64,000 nt of DNA from Colias croceus (lineage: Eukaryota > Arthropoda > Insecta > Lepidoptera > Pieridae), in NCBI RefSeq assembly GCF_905220415.1, contig NC_059537.1, positions 12,123,593-12,187,592 on the forward strand, in the 5' to 3' direction. Below, one piece after another: positions 54,304 through 64,000 of this stretch. Each line of letters starts with the position of its first letter. The first letter of the stretch is position 1. A program made the position numbers and the translations under genes. The notes beneath the pieces are model-generated. The model saw only the letters and a list, made by a program, of their open reading frames with translations, made no database searches and had not been told where the DNA came from.

Positions 54304-57300
54304 ATAAATAGTTTTAAAGTGTGGTTAGATTGTTTGACGATGAATATTTTGGATCGAACAATTGTGGGCAAGTAAATGGATGGAATGCGATGGCTTTCAG
54401 GTATTTTGTGATGAGATATGAGCCGAAGATGGGACAATATTTAAGGGGAATAAGGCGTTGAAGTATTTTACAAGAATTGACGTTTAATATTTAATGTGTT
54501 ATGAATAAATTCTATTTTTAGACGCTATGCAAGTAGTTACGGCAAAATATATGGAAGTTTAATAGGAATATTGTACCCTTTAAAATAAGGTTTAAATTTC
54601 AAGCGTAATTATCATACCTTTAACACATTAAAACCAAGTAGGTACATTAATTCTAAGTGCTAAATAAGTGTTAGTAACATCTAAAAATTGACCTTATTTT
54701 AATATTGTATAGGTTACTATAATGTTTCACCTTAGTTAATTATTATTCGCCTTTTTTGAGTGCAATCTCCATTTTTTGCTAATTATTCCGCAAAATCAGA
54801 ATAACGAACTAATTTAAAATTGTCAATAGCATAATAATGCACAACTTCTAGAATGTTGTTAATTTTGTTGTTTGTATTTTTTCTTCTTCTATCTTGCAAA
54901 AGCTGTCATAATTCCCAACCTCATGTACCAAACGAATCGATACACACAATTCCATTGCACCTAGTTACGCTAATGATCGGTATACAAATGGTATTGTGAT
55001 GGATTACTCAGCAATCAAGTATAAAGCAGTTTCGATTAATGTTCCAGAGTAGTCGAATCGATAACCAGTAGTGAGTAGGCAGGCCTACCATGGGTTTAGT
55101 GAGCTCACTCGCTTGCGACTGTAAAAATATTGTATGGAAAATTTTATAGCTCCTCTAGAGGTCATTTAGAACACTTATATAATATCTTGTATGAGCCTTA
55201 AAATAATAATAATTTATTTTAATACGGGTAGTTAAAAAATTACAATATAAAAAACACGAAACTCATGAAATTTTTCACAGATGACAGAAGCGTGTTAAAA
55301 ATCTGTCGAGTCTTGTTACGTTTTCTATAGATAATCGGTATCATAAGTAACTTATTTATAAAGACGCCAAAGAAATACTGTTTCGATTGTAGTTTACTCG
55401 CTATCGAATGTACTGAACGCAAGATTTGATTGCAAACTCATGGTAAAGGTTATATAAACCTTTGAAAATTTCCTCACCCTTACATTAGATATTCCGGTTT
55501 GGATTTTAGAATTCTTGTTTCGGCGAAACTAGATTGCAGACGATTTGGGTGCAATCCAAAAGTAACAAAAATTGTTTCGTTATATTTGCTTTCTATACTT
55601 TTAGGTATTATTTTAGAATATTCGTTTAATCATCTCATTTGTTTTATAAGTAAAGTAGATAAGGTGGAGAAATGGGAAGCGATATTTTTAAGCTATCTAA
55701 ATCTGGATGTATAACATATTCAAGGAAAGGATTTTCTATTTTCTCAGTAAAGCCGCGAGACATGTTGTGTTATAAATGGATTTCTAGGAAATTTAGAGTA
55801 ATTCTAAAAAATGTTTATGTAGGAACATAAATATTGGTACCGACTAAGGTATGAAATAGTTAACTTCCACTTTTACCTCCGTGTCCTCTTTTTTAGTTCC
55901 GTGTAATCTTAAAATATATCCCAAACAAAAAGTATTGGAGAGTCTGCTAAAGATTAACTGGACTAGTAGGTATAAAGATAGTCTGAGACCCAATTGGCAA
56001 TTTTACCCAGGAAGAAAGCTTTCCCATACTTTTGTCCGCATGTGAAACCGCGGGGCACAGCTAGTTTATCATTTGAGTTTCGTTGATGCTTAAAGACCAG
56101 GTCCCAGCATTAATCGCCTCGCATAATTAGAGCCGTGATTCGGCTATTTTCGACTATAACACGATTTAATTACCTATCGCTCGTAATAAATTAGCCTTAT
56201 CAACGTTCTTAGACGTTGTGTTTTACACGTAATTTGATCTCGTTGGTCATGCTTTGATTTATGAGTTTCTAATAAGCGGAGGTTTTAATTTTGGCAAAAT
56301 TGGAATATTTCTTACTTTAATGTTATCGTGCATTTCATAAATACTGCTATGAAATACTTTAGGATGTTTCATAATGGGTATGAATTTAAAATTAATTTGG
56401 GGATATGTTGATGTAGGTAATTATTAACTAAGTTAGTTAAAAACTAAAGAAACTGGAGTGTCTGATATTTAAAACAAGTAATTATTAGTTTATTCCAGGT
56501 TATCTTCTAACATTTCATTGTATCCAAGCTAAATACCTAACAATCATTCGACTCATAAGATAGCCCAGCTCCACCATCTCGCCTTTGAAACGCAAAACTG
56601 CTAGTTGTAAAAGCAATTACTTCGAGACAAAGGCCGAGAACATTCGATTGAAATTCATTTAATTCGATCGTGACAGATTAACATTCGAGAGTTAAATTGT
56701 GCAATATTCGGAATAATTAATGAAAACAGACAGTAATTAAGGCAGAGTCCAGTTATCACTACGTGCCCATTGAGCATGCATGACGTTGATGAATTATAGT
56801 GGAATTCGTGGGATTTTATATGTACTCCAAATTCTTAAATGCTGTTTCGTGCGAGCATGAATGTGTGGTACTTTTCTGAAAAAATTGTTTGGGCAATAGA
56901 TTACCTCTCAAGCGCATGGACTTCCTTTTAAAATGTTACAGCTCTTTCAGTCGCAGTGTCATGCGCATTAGTTTAGTGAAATAAATACGGGTAATTATAA
57001 GTGGTACAGGTCAAGGTCTCATGTTGAACAAATAAATATTAAATGTCAGAATACCGATCTAAACGTTTCACAGAATTCAATATTTCGATAATTATTTATA
57101 CACCTTTATAATTTGGCTATTTTATTCTAAAGAGTTTCGCTACCGTTAGAGTGAGAGTACTCAGTAAAAAAGTCAATTTCTACCTACCATCATCTACATA
57201 CCATCCCTGTATTGCAAGTCAATTTGAACGTCAAACGTACGTTTTGAGCTTGGTTTTGAGCTATTCTAAATTCGTTTCGTACAATATAACCCACAGGCTA

Positions 57301-57496
57301 GCCGCTAGTGTAAAGATATATTGTGGCATTCTGGGCACAAGTTGTATTCCAACCAAAAAAGGACATTTGGAACAATTCCAGTATGCGGTGTTTTAGGGTT
57401 ACCAGTGTATGGCTTAGTACAGAATAGTGGTGTTAGTTCGTGTCGAATTTAAATGTTAACAATTGTAAACAAGATTAATTAGTATGTACCTATTAA
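54304..57496. other. AT-rich non-coding DNA
   Basis: No exon is supported. A fragment of the family A terminus (GTGAAACCGCGGGGCACAGC) lies at about 56040-56065, minus orientation. The open frame at 57151-57396 has no recognisable domain. Confidence 0.35.
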
Positions 57497-57590
57497 ACTA
57501 GCTTTCCGCTCGCGGCTTCGCCCGCTTTCTCTAACAGTTTATATAAAGTATAAAGTATATAAAATCTTCCTCTTGAATCACTCATAACTG
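57497..57590 (+). repeat. Dispersed repeat family C, truncated copy
   Basis: ACTAGCTTTCCGCTCGCGGC to CTTCCTCTTGAATCACTCAT; the rest of the family is missing. Confidence 0.6.
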
Positions 57591-58697
57591 TAGTAGGTAC
57601 CTATGTGAGAAGCTGTTATCATCATATATGATTATAAAATTAGTTAAAAATATTTTTGTGAAATTATTTCTATGGAATACTAATAATGAACAAGATAATA
57701 TTTGAAGGGGAAAAATCGTTCAATAAACTTTTTTCCTTATACCTACATATAGGTAGTTATATTAAACAATCATTTTCTTTGATTTAACGAGATGAGGATA
57801 ACTATACCTAATGACTGTAATCCATTGTTTCTTTGAAACAATTTCGTAATTAATGTGACTATTTTTCGTTTTCTTTCCGTTTCTTCAATTGCGTTATCAA
57901 TACATACTTTCATTAAACATATAATAATGAATTGAACAATATTTTCTTTGATTGAAAGACATTTTATGTACCTACCTAGATAGTTCTAAAGGAAGGCTTT
58001 AATAATCTATGTAGAAAATATGTTTGTTAGCATCAATTGTCCATCTTGTAGCTTTTACTTACTTTAATTTTCTTAAAAATACCAGTCTTAACCTACCTCA
58101 GTTTGTAGATATGGACAAAATACTCACAGCCAAGGGTTTCCAATTAAACTAAACTCCAAATACCCTAACGTCAAGTACTAAACAATAAACGGGGTGTTTC
58201 CACTAGATCCGCTTTAGATTTATTGCGTTTTGGTAACCCTAGCGCAGTTTGAATTTGTGGCAACCCTAAATACGGTAGTATAGTTTCATATAATGCGTAA
58301 ACATAACCTTCTATTGAAATGTAACTTAGAAATGGACGGTATAGCCAGTAAAATGTATTGATTTTACCCTGTTTTAGTGATTTTGTATTTTATACAAATG
58401 ACTTAAGGACTATTTTGCATTGCGGAAAAGCGTAGAATACACGTGCAAAAGATTTAGAAAGGAAGCTTGTAAAAATAGGAAATGTCATTTTTGTTTTGAG
58501 ATTTTTAACATTTGTGGTAATGAATTAAATACAGAGGGCGCGTAGTATTATACTTTTATTAAGACTTTTATTTACATTTTGTTTACGGTATAATATCTAC
58601 CTATAAAATATTAAAATATACAGTTCTTACAGGATTGAGGTTCATATCTTTATTAAATTGTATTTATTTCTGAATGATAAAATAACAAGTGGAGTTA

Positions 58698-58961
58698 TAA
58701 CTGCGTTAAAAACAACCGACTTCAAACTTGCACGTTTGCAACATTTACAAATACAGATAAAAATGCTCATAAAATAAAAAACTACTGGGCCTTTCCGAAT
58801 AAAATTTTTATGGGACCAATTCGACACCATCCCGCTTCGAATAAAAAAAGAATCACGTAAATCGGTTCAGAAATCTAGGAGTAATCGGTGTACCTACATA
58901 CATAAAAAAAAAACATACCGGCCGAATTGATAACCTCCTCCTTTTTTTGAAGTCGGTTAAA
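58698..58961 (-). mobile_element. Composite repeat, internally deleted copy 3
   Basis: It begins AACTGCGTTAAAAACAACCG, joins directly to the distal body (AAAATGCTCATAAAATAAAA), and ends TTTTTTTGAAGTCGGTTAA. Compared with 33876-34537 it lacks the second foldback arm and about half of the body, keeping both outer ends. Confidence 0.7.
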
Positions 58962-59849
58962 AATTAACTTACGTTCGTAGGTATATTTCGTTACGGATAT
59001 ATTTTGTTTAATTGACTGCTTGAAAAAAGAGTAACTATAGGTACTCCAAATTATCCCTATAAATTTTTAAAGAAAAGAAAAATATCCCTGTTTAGGTATA
59101 ATACAAAATGTTTTCGGAGAACTTTTACCCGAAGTATTAAATACCCAACAATTAACGGCATAAGTTTGTTTTACTACTAGTTCTAATTCTAGTTAAATAG
59201 TAGTAGATACATATTTTTATTTATTCCGACAAACATATTTTCAAAGCAATCAGATGTTGTCGCATTGTTAATTATCACAATAGTTATGACATCATCGGAT
59301 CTAATCACAGTTTTATTTCTGCACCACATCTGCTTACGAGCGTGACGCATTTTGTAAATTAATCAGAAAAAATGGCGGCAATTTTTTTTATTTTATATTT
59401 TTTAAACACTGCTACCAAAAAAAATTGGTGCAATAAAAATTAAAACTGGTACTTACTAAAAACTATAGGTATGCTTTTGCACCGAAGGAAAAAATGAAAA
59501 ATTATCTTCCAATAAAATTGCCGTCATCGACTTTGGAATGTTCTAAATAACTTAATTGGAAATTAATTTGGTATGATTTCTGGAATTTTAATATTAATTT
59601 TGGCAATTTTGTTATTTGATGTAAATTCTAAGTGTAGTTCTCGATGGATTTAAAGATTTATTGTAAGTAGAAATTGGTAGCAAAATGTTATTTAATTTAA
59701 TTAAAGTTCATAGTTAGGTTGCCTAAGTGAATTAGTTGTTATTTCTTGAAGTTTTTGATTACATGTTTTTGCTAACTAATATAATATGTATAGCTGAAAA
59801 ATATACAAAAAATTATACCTGTGAACAAAAATACCTCATCAAACCCATT

Positions 59850-59925
59850 GACCACCGAGCGGCCCGATCGGGCCACGACACAATAGATTTTCTATTGTGT
59901 CTGTGATTCCGGGGACTGAGGCATT
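59850..59925 (+). repeat. Dispersed repeat family G, copy 2
   Basis: CGGGCCACGACACAATAGAT, hairpin CAATAGATTTTCTATTG, then GTCTGTGATTCCGGGG. The inverse of 23056-23125. Confidence 0.65.
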
Positions 59926-61370
59926 TGAGTTTGGTACAAAATTAATTTAATATTTATGGAAAAACATTGACGCGTTTTTGTTGATCGTGATATTTTGTGT
60001 TATAATAATATTCTTATATTGCAAATATCCGCCCGCACGGTTCTTGTAACATTTAATTATTATTATAGAACGAAAATATTGCGATGTGTAAATTTTTGAA
60101 ACACAAATTACCGTGTTGGCGGCAGCGCCATCTTGTTTTTGCGCGCTGATGAGATTTCTGGTTAGAATTTTCTAATTTCCTCACGAAAACTTGGTTGGGA
60201 GGGTTTGTAATGCCAGGGAATTCTAATAGACATGGGGTAAAGGCAAGGAGGTTCAATTCGTTAGGGGAAATTCGCCTCTTTATCCCCTCGCCTTGTAAAT
60301 TTGGTTTTAAGGGCATTTGTACACGTCAAAATATAATTAAGTATTTGTGGACGGGTCTATACACACGATGTAGAATTGAAGGCTGTTATGGAAGGCTATA
60401 TACTTGGAATGTAAATTAAAAGGTCCCACAAGTTTTTGTTATTAATAAACCTCAAATCTTTAATGAAGTATCTAGTCATTAATTTAAAATAAGTTCAGGT
60501 CATATTTAAGCTAAAATATTCGCATTCAAAAATTCGTTCAGTAATATAATCTCACGTAGAGTAGATATTAAAATATAGTGCAACAAAAATAAGAATGCAA
60601 CAAAAAGCATATTGTCTATCCGTCGATGCTACAACACAACAAATATGACGTCGTTTGCAGTAAAACTGTTGTATGATAAATAGTTTGCAAATAAAATCGA
60701 ACGTCGCTGAATTTATTTTCACACTTTACACTCGATCGCCTTTGCGGGCAAAAATTCAAAGCCTTCCTTAAAAAGTAATGTGTAACATTGTACTTCCTTG
60801 AGCCGCCAAGCGTGACTCGATTATCATATTTGTTAACATGTATGTTTATGCTATGTTTAACATTAGGAATTATTATGCCTTTTGATATGTTTGCATGTAC
60901 TGCTGGAATGGACAAACTATTTTATTATGAACAGTAATTAATTTCAAGTATAACTTTTGACACGTACTTATTTAGGCGCTAACATTTTATTTGAAAAGTG
61001 CCGTCGCTTCGCAAAAACACAGTGACTACAAGCATATTACTTATAATTGGACATTTATTACAACAATTATTAGTCAATTAAATTTAATAATAATCCTCTA
61101 TTTCTATGAACGTGAGTTACATGACTTACATGTATCGTTAAACGCATACAGATAAGTAAAACCATGGTAAGACTCAAATCTCAAACGCCCTTCAAATATT
61201 AAACATGCAGCTGGCTTATTCAATTCTTACTGGTCTATTTATAGCAGAGAACATTTGACAGGACACCACTCGTAAAACTAACAGTCCCTTTCGCTTGCAT
61301 CGGAAGCCATGATTAACCCATCCACCGTAAGCCGCAGTGACTGGTGCGTGAATGGGTCGCTTTATTGCTC
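59926..61370. other. Non-coding DNA
   Basis: CAGCGCCATCTTG near 60124 carries the same core as the GATGGCGC words elsewhere. Open frames at 60053-60419 and 60616-60915 show no recognisable domain or splice context. Confidence 0.35.
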
Positions 61371-61379
61371 CGTATCATG

Positions 61380-61470
61380 CTTTGGCGCGCTTTAGCTGTC
61401 ACTATTTGACACTTCCCGCGCTTTGAGTGTGACACATTTGACAGTTCAGTCGCCATTTTAATGGATTGCG
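61380..61470 (+). promoter_or_regulatory. Possible promoter or gene start
   Basis: TGTCACTATTTGACACTTCC, GTGACACATTTGACAG and then TTCAGTCGCCATTTT with TCAGTC at 61446-61451, followed by ATGG at 61461. The layout resembles the IF1 upstream region. The ATG opens only a 19-codon frame, so if real this would be a short first exon, perhaps ending at CTCTG|GTAATA (about 61556). Confidence 0.3.
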
Positions 61471-62119
61471 TTGTTTTTTGCAATGTTGACGAATTGGAAG
61501 ATTTGTTGTTTTTTATTTAATTAATTTATTGTTTAGTTGTAATATATTGCTCCTCTGGTAATATATGTGTATGTATTTATTATTAACGCGAGTCCGATCG
61601 AAGAAGACAATTAATAAATTAATATGAAATAATTTATAACGTTTTAAAAGCTTCTCCTGTTTAACTTTTCTAAATATTTTCTATCAAACATATAAATTAC
61701 TTTTGAAATAAACAAACAAATATGTAACTTATTAAGAAAAGGAAATAGTTACTTAGGGAAAACAATTGCGCGCGCGGCAACTATCCCAAGTTTAATATAG
61801 GAGATCCGGTAACAGATGTTACCAAGTGCTGTCAGCGTCTTCGATATGAATTTACATTTCTTATATAACGAGTATAATTTAGTTTTACTCAAGTTTTACT
61901 TGTACAGTGATATCAAAAAAGTTTATACGCTTTGTTCATTATAGTCTGAAAGTGTTCCTTGACTACAATCTACGACTACCAACGAGGTTATGACTACAAC
62001 ACTATTTTGTTCATAGATAACATGATAGTTGTAATGTGTCATAAAATATTTTGTTTTTGTTTTGAACATACTTATTGAGAGGAGCGTATGCATGATTTGA
62101 TTAAACTTAATATATAAAT

Positions 62120-62308
62120 AACTAGCGGTCCGCCCCGGCTTCGCCCGTGGTACATATTTCGCAATAAAAGGTAGCCTATGTTCTTTCTCAGGGTCAAGAT
62201 TGTCTGTGCCAAATTTCATTAAAATCGGTCCAGTAGTTTATGCGTGAAAACCATACATACATACATACATAATTACAAACCTTTCCTCTTTATTATATTA
62301 GTATAGAT
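62120..62308 (+). repeat. Dispersed repeat family E/B type, copy near 62.1 kb
   Basis: CTAGCGGTCCGCCCCGGCTT to TATTATATTAGTATAGATA, with CAAATTTCATTAAAATCGGT and a short (CATA)n tract near 62253-62270. The start resembles B1 and the end family E, so it may be a mosaic subfamily. Confidence 0.65.
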
Positions 62309-63228
62309 ACCTATAGTTACCTAGATGATGTAAGACTGAACTGAACTGTCTATTTTTCTATAAAGTAGATTTATTTTTACGATAACTAATTAATTACTTT
62401 GGTTTTGTCTATAAACACTCGATAATCGATATTACCAGCAATTTTATAATGAAAGTTAAAGACATTCATTACCTACTATTATTGCACCTATGTGATTGAT
62501 GGATCGTTTCAATACACTGGAATCTAACGCCTTGTTCAACAAAACGTGGATGCGTAGGCGCATTAATTTTATGTTATTATTCACGCAACTATTATTACAA
62601 TGAGCGTAATACGCATAATGTACATAACTGGATATCTGGAATTTATCTTGTACATATTCTTGTTTTTAAAGCATTGGTTAAGGTTATTGAGTTCGGAGAG
62701 AATTCTGTTTGTTATTGTTTTAATGTGTTATGTGTTACGTGTTTTATTCCTTGCAATAGTCAAATTTTGAAACACTTAGGTATTTATAAGTAACGTCTTT
62801 AATGAAATTCTTAACCTGGGTTCATCATGATGGTACTAGTAGATAGTGCAGAGATCACCTATCAGAAGTGAAACTTCTTTAGCAAGATTCAAACATACAA
62901 AAATCGTCTCCTTACTCAACGACGTGACGGTATTGCCCGAAATTTTACTCTCAGTGCGCCTGAAGTAGGTAGTTTCACTTCAAAAAAATCCACCATTTTA
63001 ACAAAGGTATGTGATCTGTCCTATTTCCAACAGAAAAATGATAGTTATTTTATTGAAAGTGCAAACAACTGATGAAATCCGTTTTGAATTCACCATGAAT
63101 ACTTCTAAGCCTCGTTAAGGGGATTACGGATGCCGTACAAAGGCTATTATGAAGTAGGTGGGTAATTATTTTGTTTGGATCGATCGAATTAATTTGTGTT
63201 GTGTGTTTTATTGAGTTTATATATTTAC

Positions 63229-63359
63229 AAGCTTACCGCCCGCGGCTTCGCCCGCTCTGTCTAAAACCTAATAAATCATATACTAAAACCTTCCTCTTGA
63301 ATCACTATATCTATTAAAAAAAACCGCTACAAAATCAGTTGCGTAGTTTTAAAGATTTA
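63229..63359 (+). repeat. Dispersed repeat family C, interrupted copy
   Basis: CTTACCGCCCGCGGCTTCGC to GTTGCGTAGTTTTAAAGATT. The expected continuation is replaced after TTA by the GGGCCACTTGCAG end of a Harbinger-like element. Confidence 0.7.
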
Positions 63360-64000
63360 GGGCCACTTGCAGCAAAATTTTTAAAATCTTGATTCTATTA
63401 AAACTAGATTTAGTTCTTAAACCCGGTTTAACTTAAATCTCATCGGTGTTGTCTTGCACGTCCTAAAATTACGTTCGATTTAACTAAATCAAGATTAAGC
63501 CCATCATTCACTCACCATTCATTCCTTACGTTCCGTTGTTATGTCAAGCGTGATTTCGTGTACAAAAAAACGTGCTTCCTGTCACTTGTCAGTGTCAGTT
63601 TTGTTTTAAGTTTTAACGTTCCCGTTATTCTGTGTTGTGTTTCGTCATTTCGTATGTCGTATAAGAATTCGTCATCTCGTAACGTGCTATATAAATCACT
63701 TCCATTATAGACTCTTCGAGAGAAAAACGGGGTTTCTAAATATTGCACGATTAGCTCGTCATCGTCTGATAACAAATCATTATCATTGTACGCCACTGTT
63801 AAAGCTAATAAATCCATTTTCACGTAATAAAAGAAAGAACAAATCTACAATAACGTTATCTGTCAATAAAATCGAGATTTAACAACTATAAACCGACCTA
63901 CACGCCGGTTTAACTTTGACGCCAATTTAAATCGAGATTTTAAGCTAAATCATAATGAGCAAGACGTTAAATCAGATGTAGACCTAAATCGAGTTTTTGT
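63360..64000 (-). mobile_element. PIF/Harbinger-like element cut by the right window edge
   Basis: The left terminus GGGCCACTTGCAGCAAAATT follows TTA (63357-63359), the usual Harbinger target. The subterminal ACTAGATTTAGTTCTTAAACC region and the ATTTAAATCGAGATTTTAAG and CTAAATCGAGTTTTTGT sequences near 63926-64000 form partly inverted repeats, so the right TIR should lie just beyond the edge. It carries a minus-strand open frame (63823-63539). With little more than 640 bp it is non-autonomous. Confidence 0.65.
63539..63823 (-). pseudogene. Possible N-terminal fragment of a Harbinger nuclease
   Basis: 94 residues: an acidic N-terminus (NDNDLLSDDDELIVQYLE), then FFSRRVYNGSDLYSTLRDDE and FLYDIRN. 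The layout of an acidic leader, an aromatic Arg-rich segment and an acidic 'DDEFL' motif resembles the start of HARBI1-type nucleases, but no catalytic DDE domain follows. The position just inside a Harbinger-like terminus supports this. TGACA/TGTCA words lie downstream near 63577-63600. It could also be unrelated sequence. Confidence 0.35.

Noticed and set aside
60245..60265. GGTTCAATTC resembling a tRNA B box
   Set aside because: No A box or cloverleaf can be built around it.
61923..62219. 98-codon minus-strand frame
   Set aside because: Its N-terminal part is the translation of a dispersed family E-type repeat.

Overview
Most likely organism: a moth or butterfly (Lepidoptera). The window is AT-rich and intron-rich. 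It is full of short TAGGTA/TACCTA palindromic runs and of small interspersed repeats whose ends read 'cggcttcgcccg', both typical of lepidopteran DNA. Only a few host genes are visible; most of the sequence is intron, intergenic DNA and transposable elements of many ages.

Host genes. (1) A complete mitochondrial ATPase inhibitory factor 1 (IF1) gene in three short exons, 20905-22631 (+). (2) A complete or nearly complete three-exon gene for a Myb/SANT-like DNA-binding protein, 11736-13649 (+), with nested repeats in its second intron. (3) A first coding exon with a signal peptide and a strong splice donor, 24892-24957 (+), behind a CpG-rich promoter; I could not find its later exons, and much of 25-64 kb may be its first intron. 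(4) A probable non-coding first exon with a strong donor on the minus strand, 7729-7911, whose gene would run off the left edge. A weak promoter-like patch lies near 61.4 kb.

Mobile elements. 15.1-20.8 kb is a full-length, apparently intact non-LTR retrotransposon (gag-like ORF1; ORF2 with endonuclease, reverse transcriptase and RNase H; poly(A); target-site duplication), inserted about 115 bp upstream of the IF1 start codon. 28.35-32.85 kb is a Ty3/gypsy LTR retrotransposon on the minus strand with two LTRs identical by eye, a proline-tRNA primer site, gag and a +1-shifted pol. DNA transposons: a non-autonomous hAT with an 8-bp TSD and the tail of its transposase (9.2-10.6 kb); a non-autonomous PIF/Harbinger with a 3-bp TSD carrying the first exon of a Myb/SANT-like gene (39.9-41.1 kb); a Harbinger-like element cut by the right edge (63.36 kb onward); a 1.75-kb element with TIRs and an array of GGACGAAAAC-like motifs (4.96-6.71 kb); and several MITEs (13.0, 27.6, 34.7, 42.4, 44.1 kb). 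A composite repeat plus long foldback occurs twice in opposite orientations (0.3-1.04 and 33.9-34.5 kb), with a deleted third copy at 58.7 kb.

Small dispersed repeat families (called A to G here) recur through the window, and several carry nested insertions that give a relative order of events. I found no CRISPR, rRNA or convincing tRNA, and no clear undescribed molecular system. The points most worth following are the LINE in the IF1 promoter, the LTR element with unusual frameshift and primer features, the composite foldback repeat, and the Harbinger element carrying a Myb-like exon.
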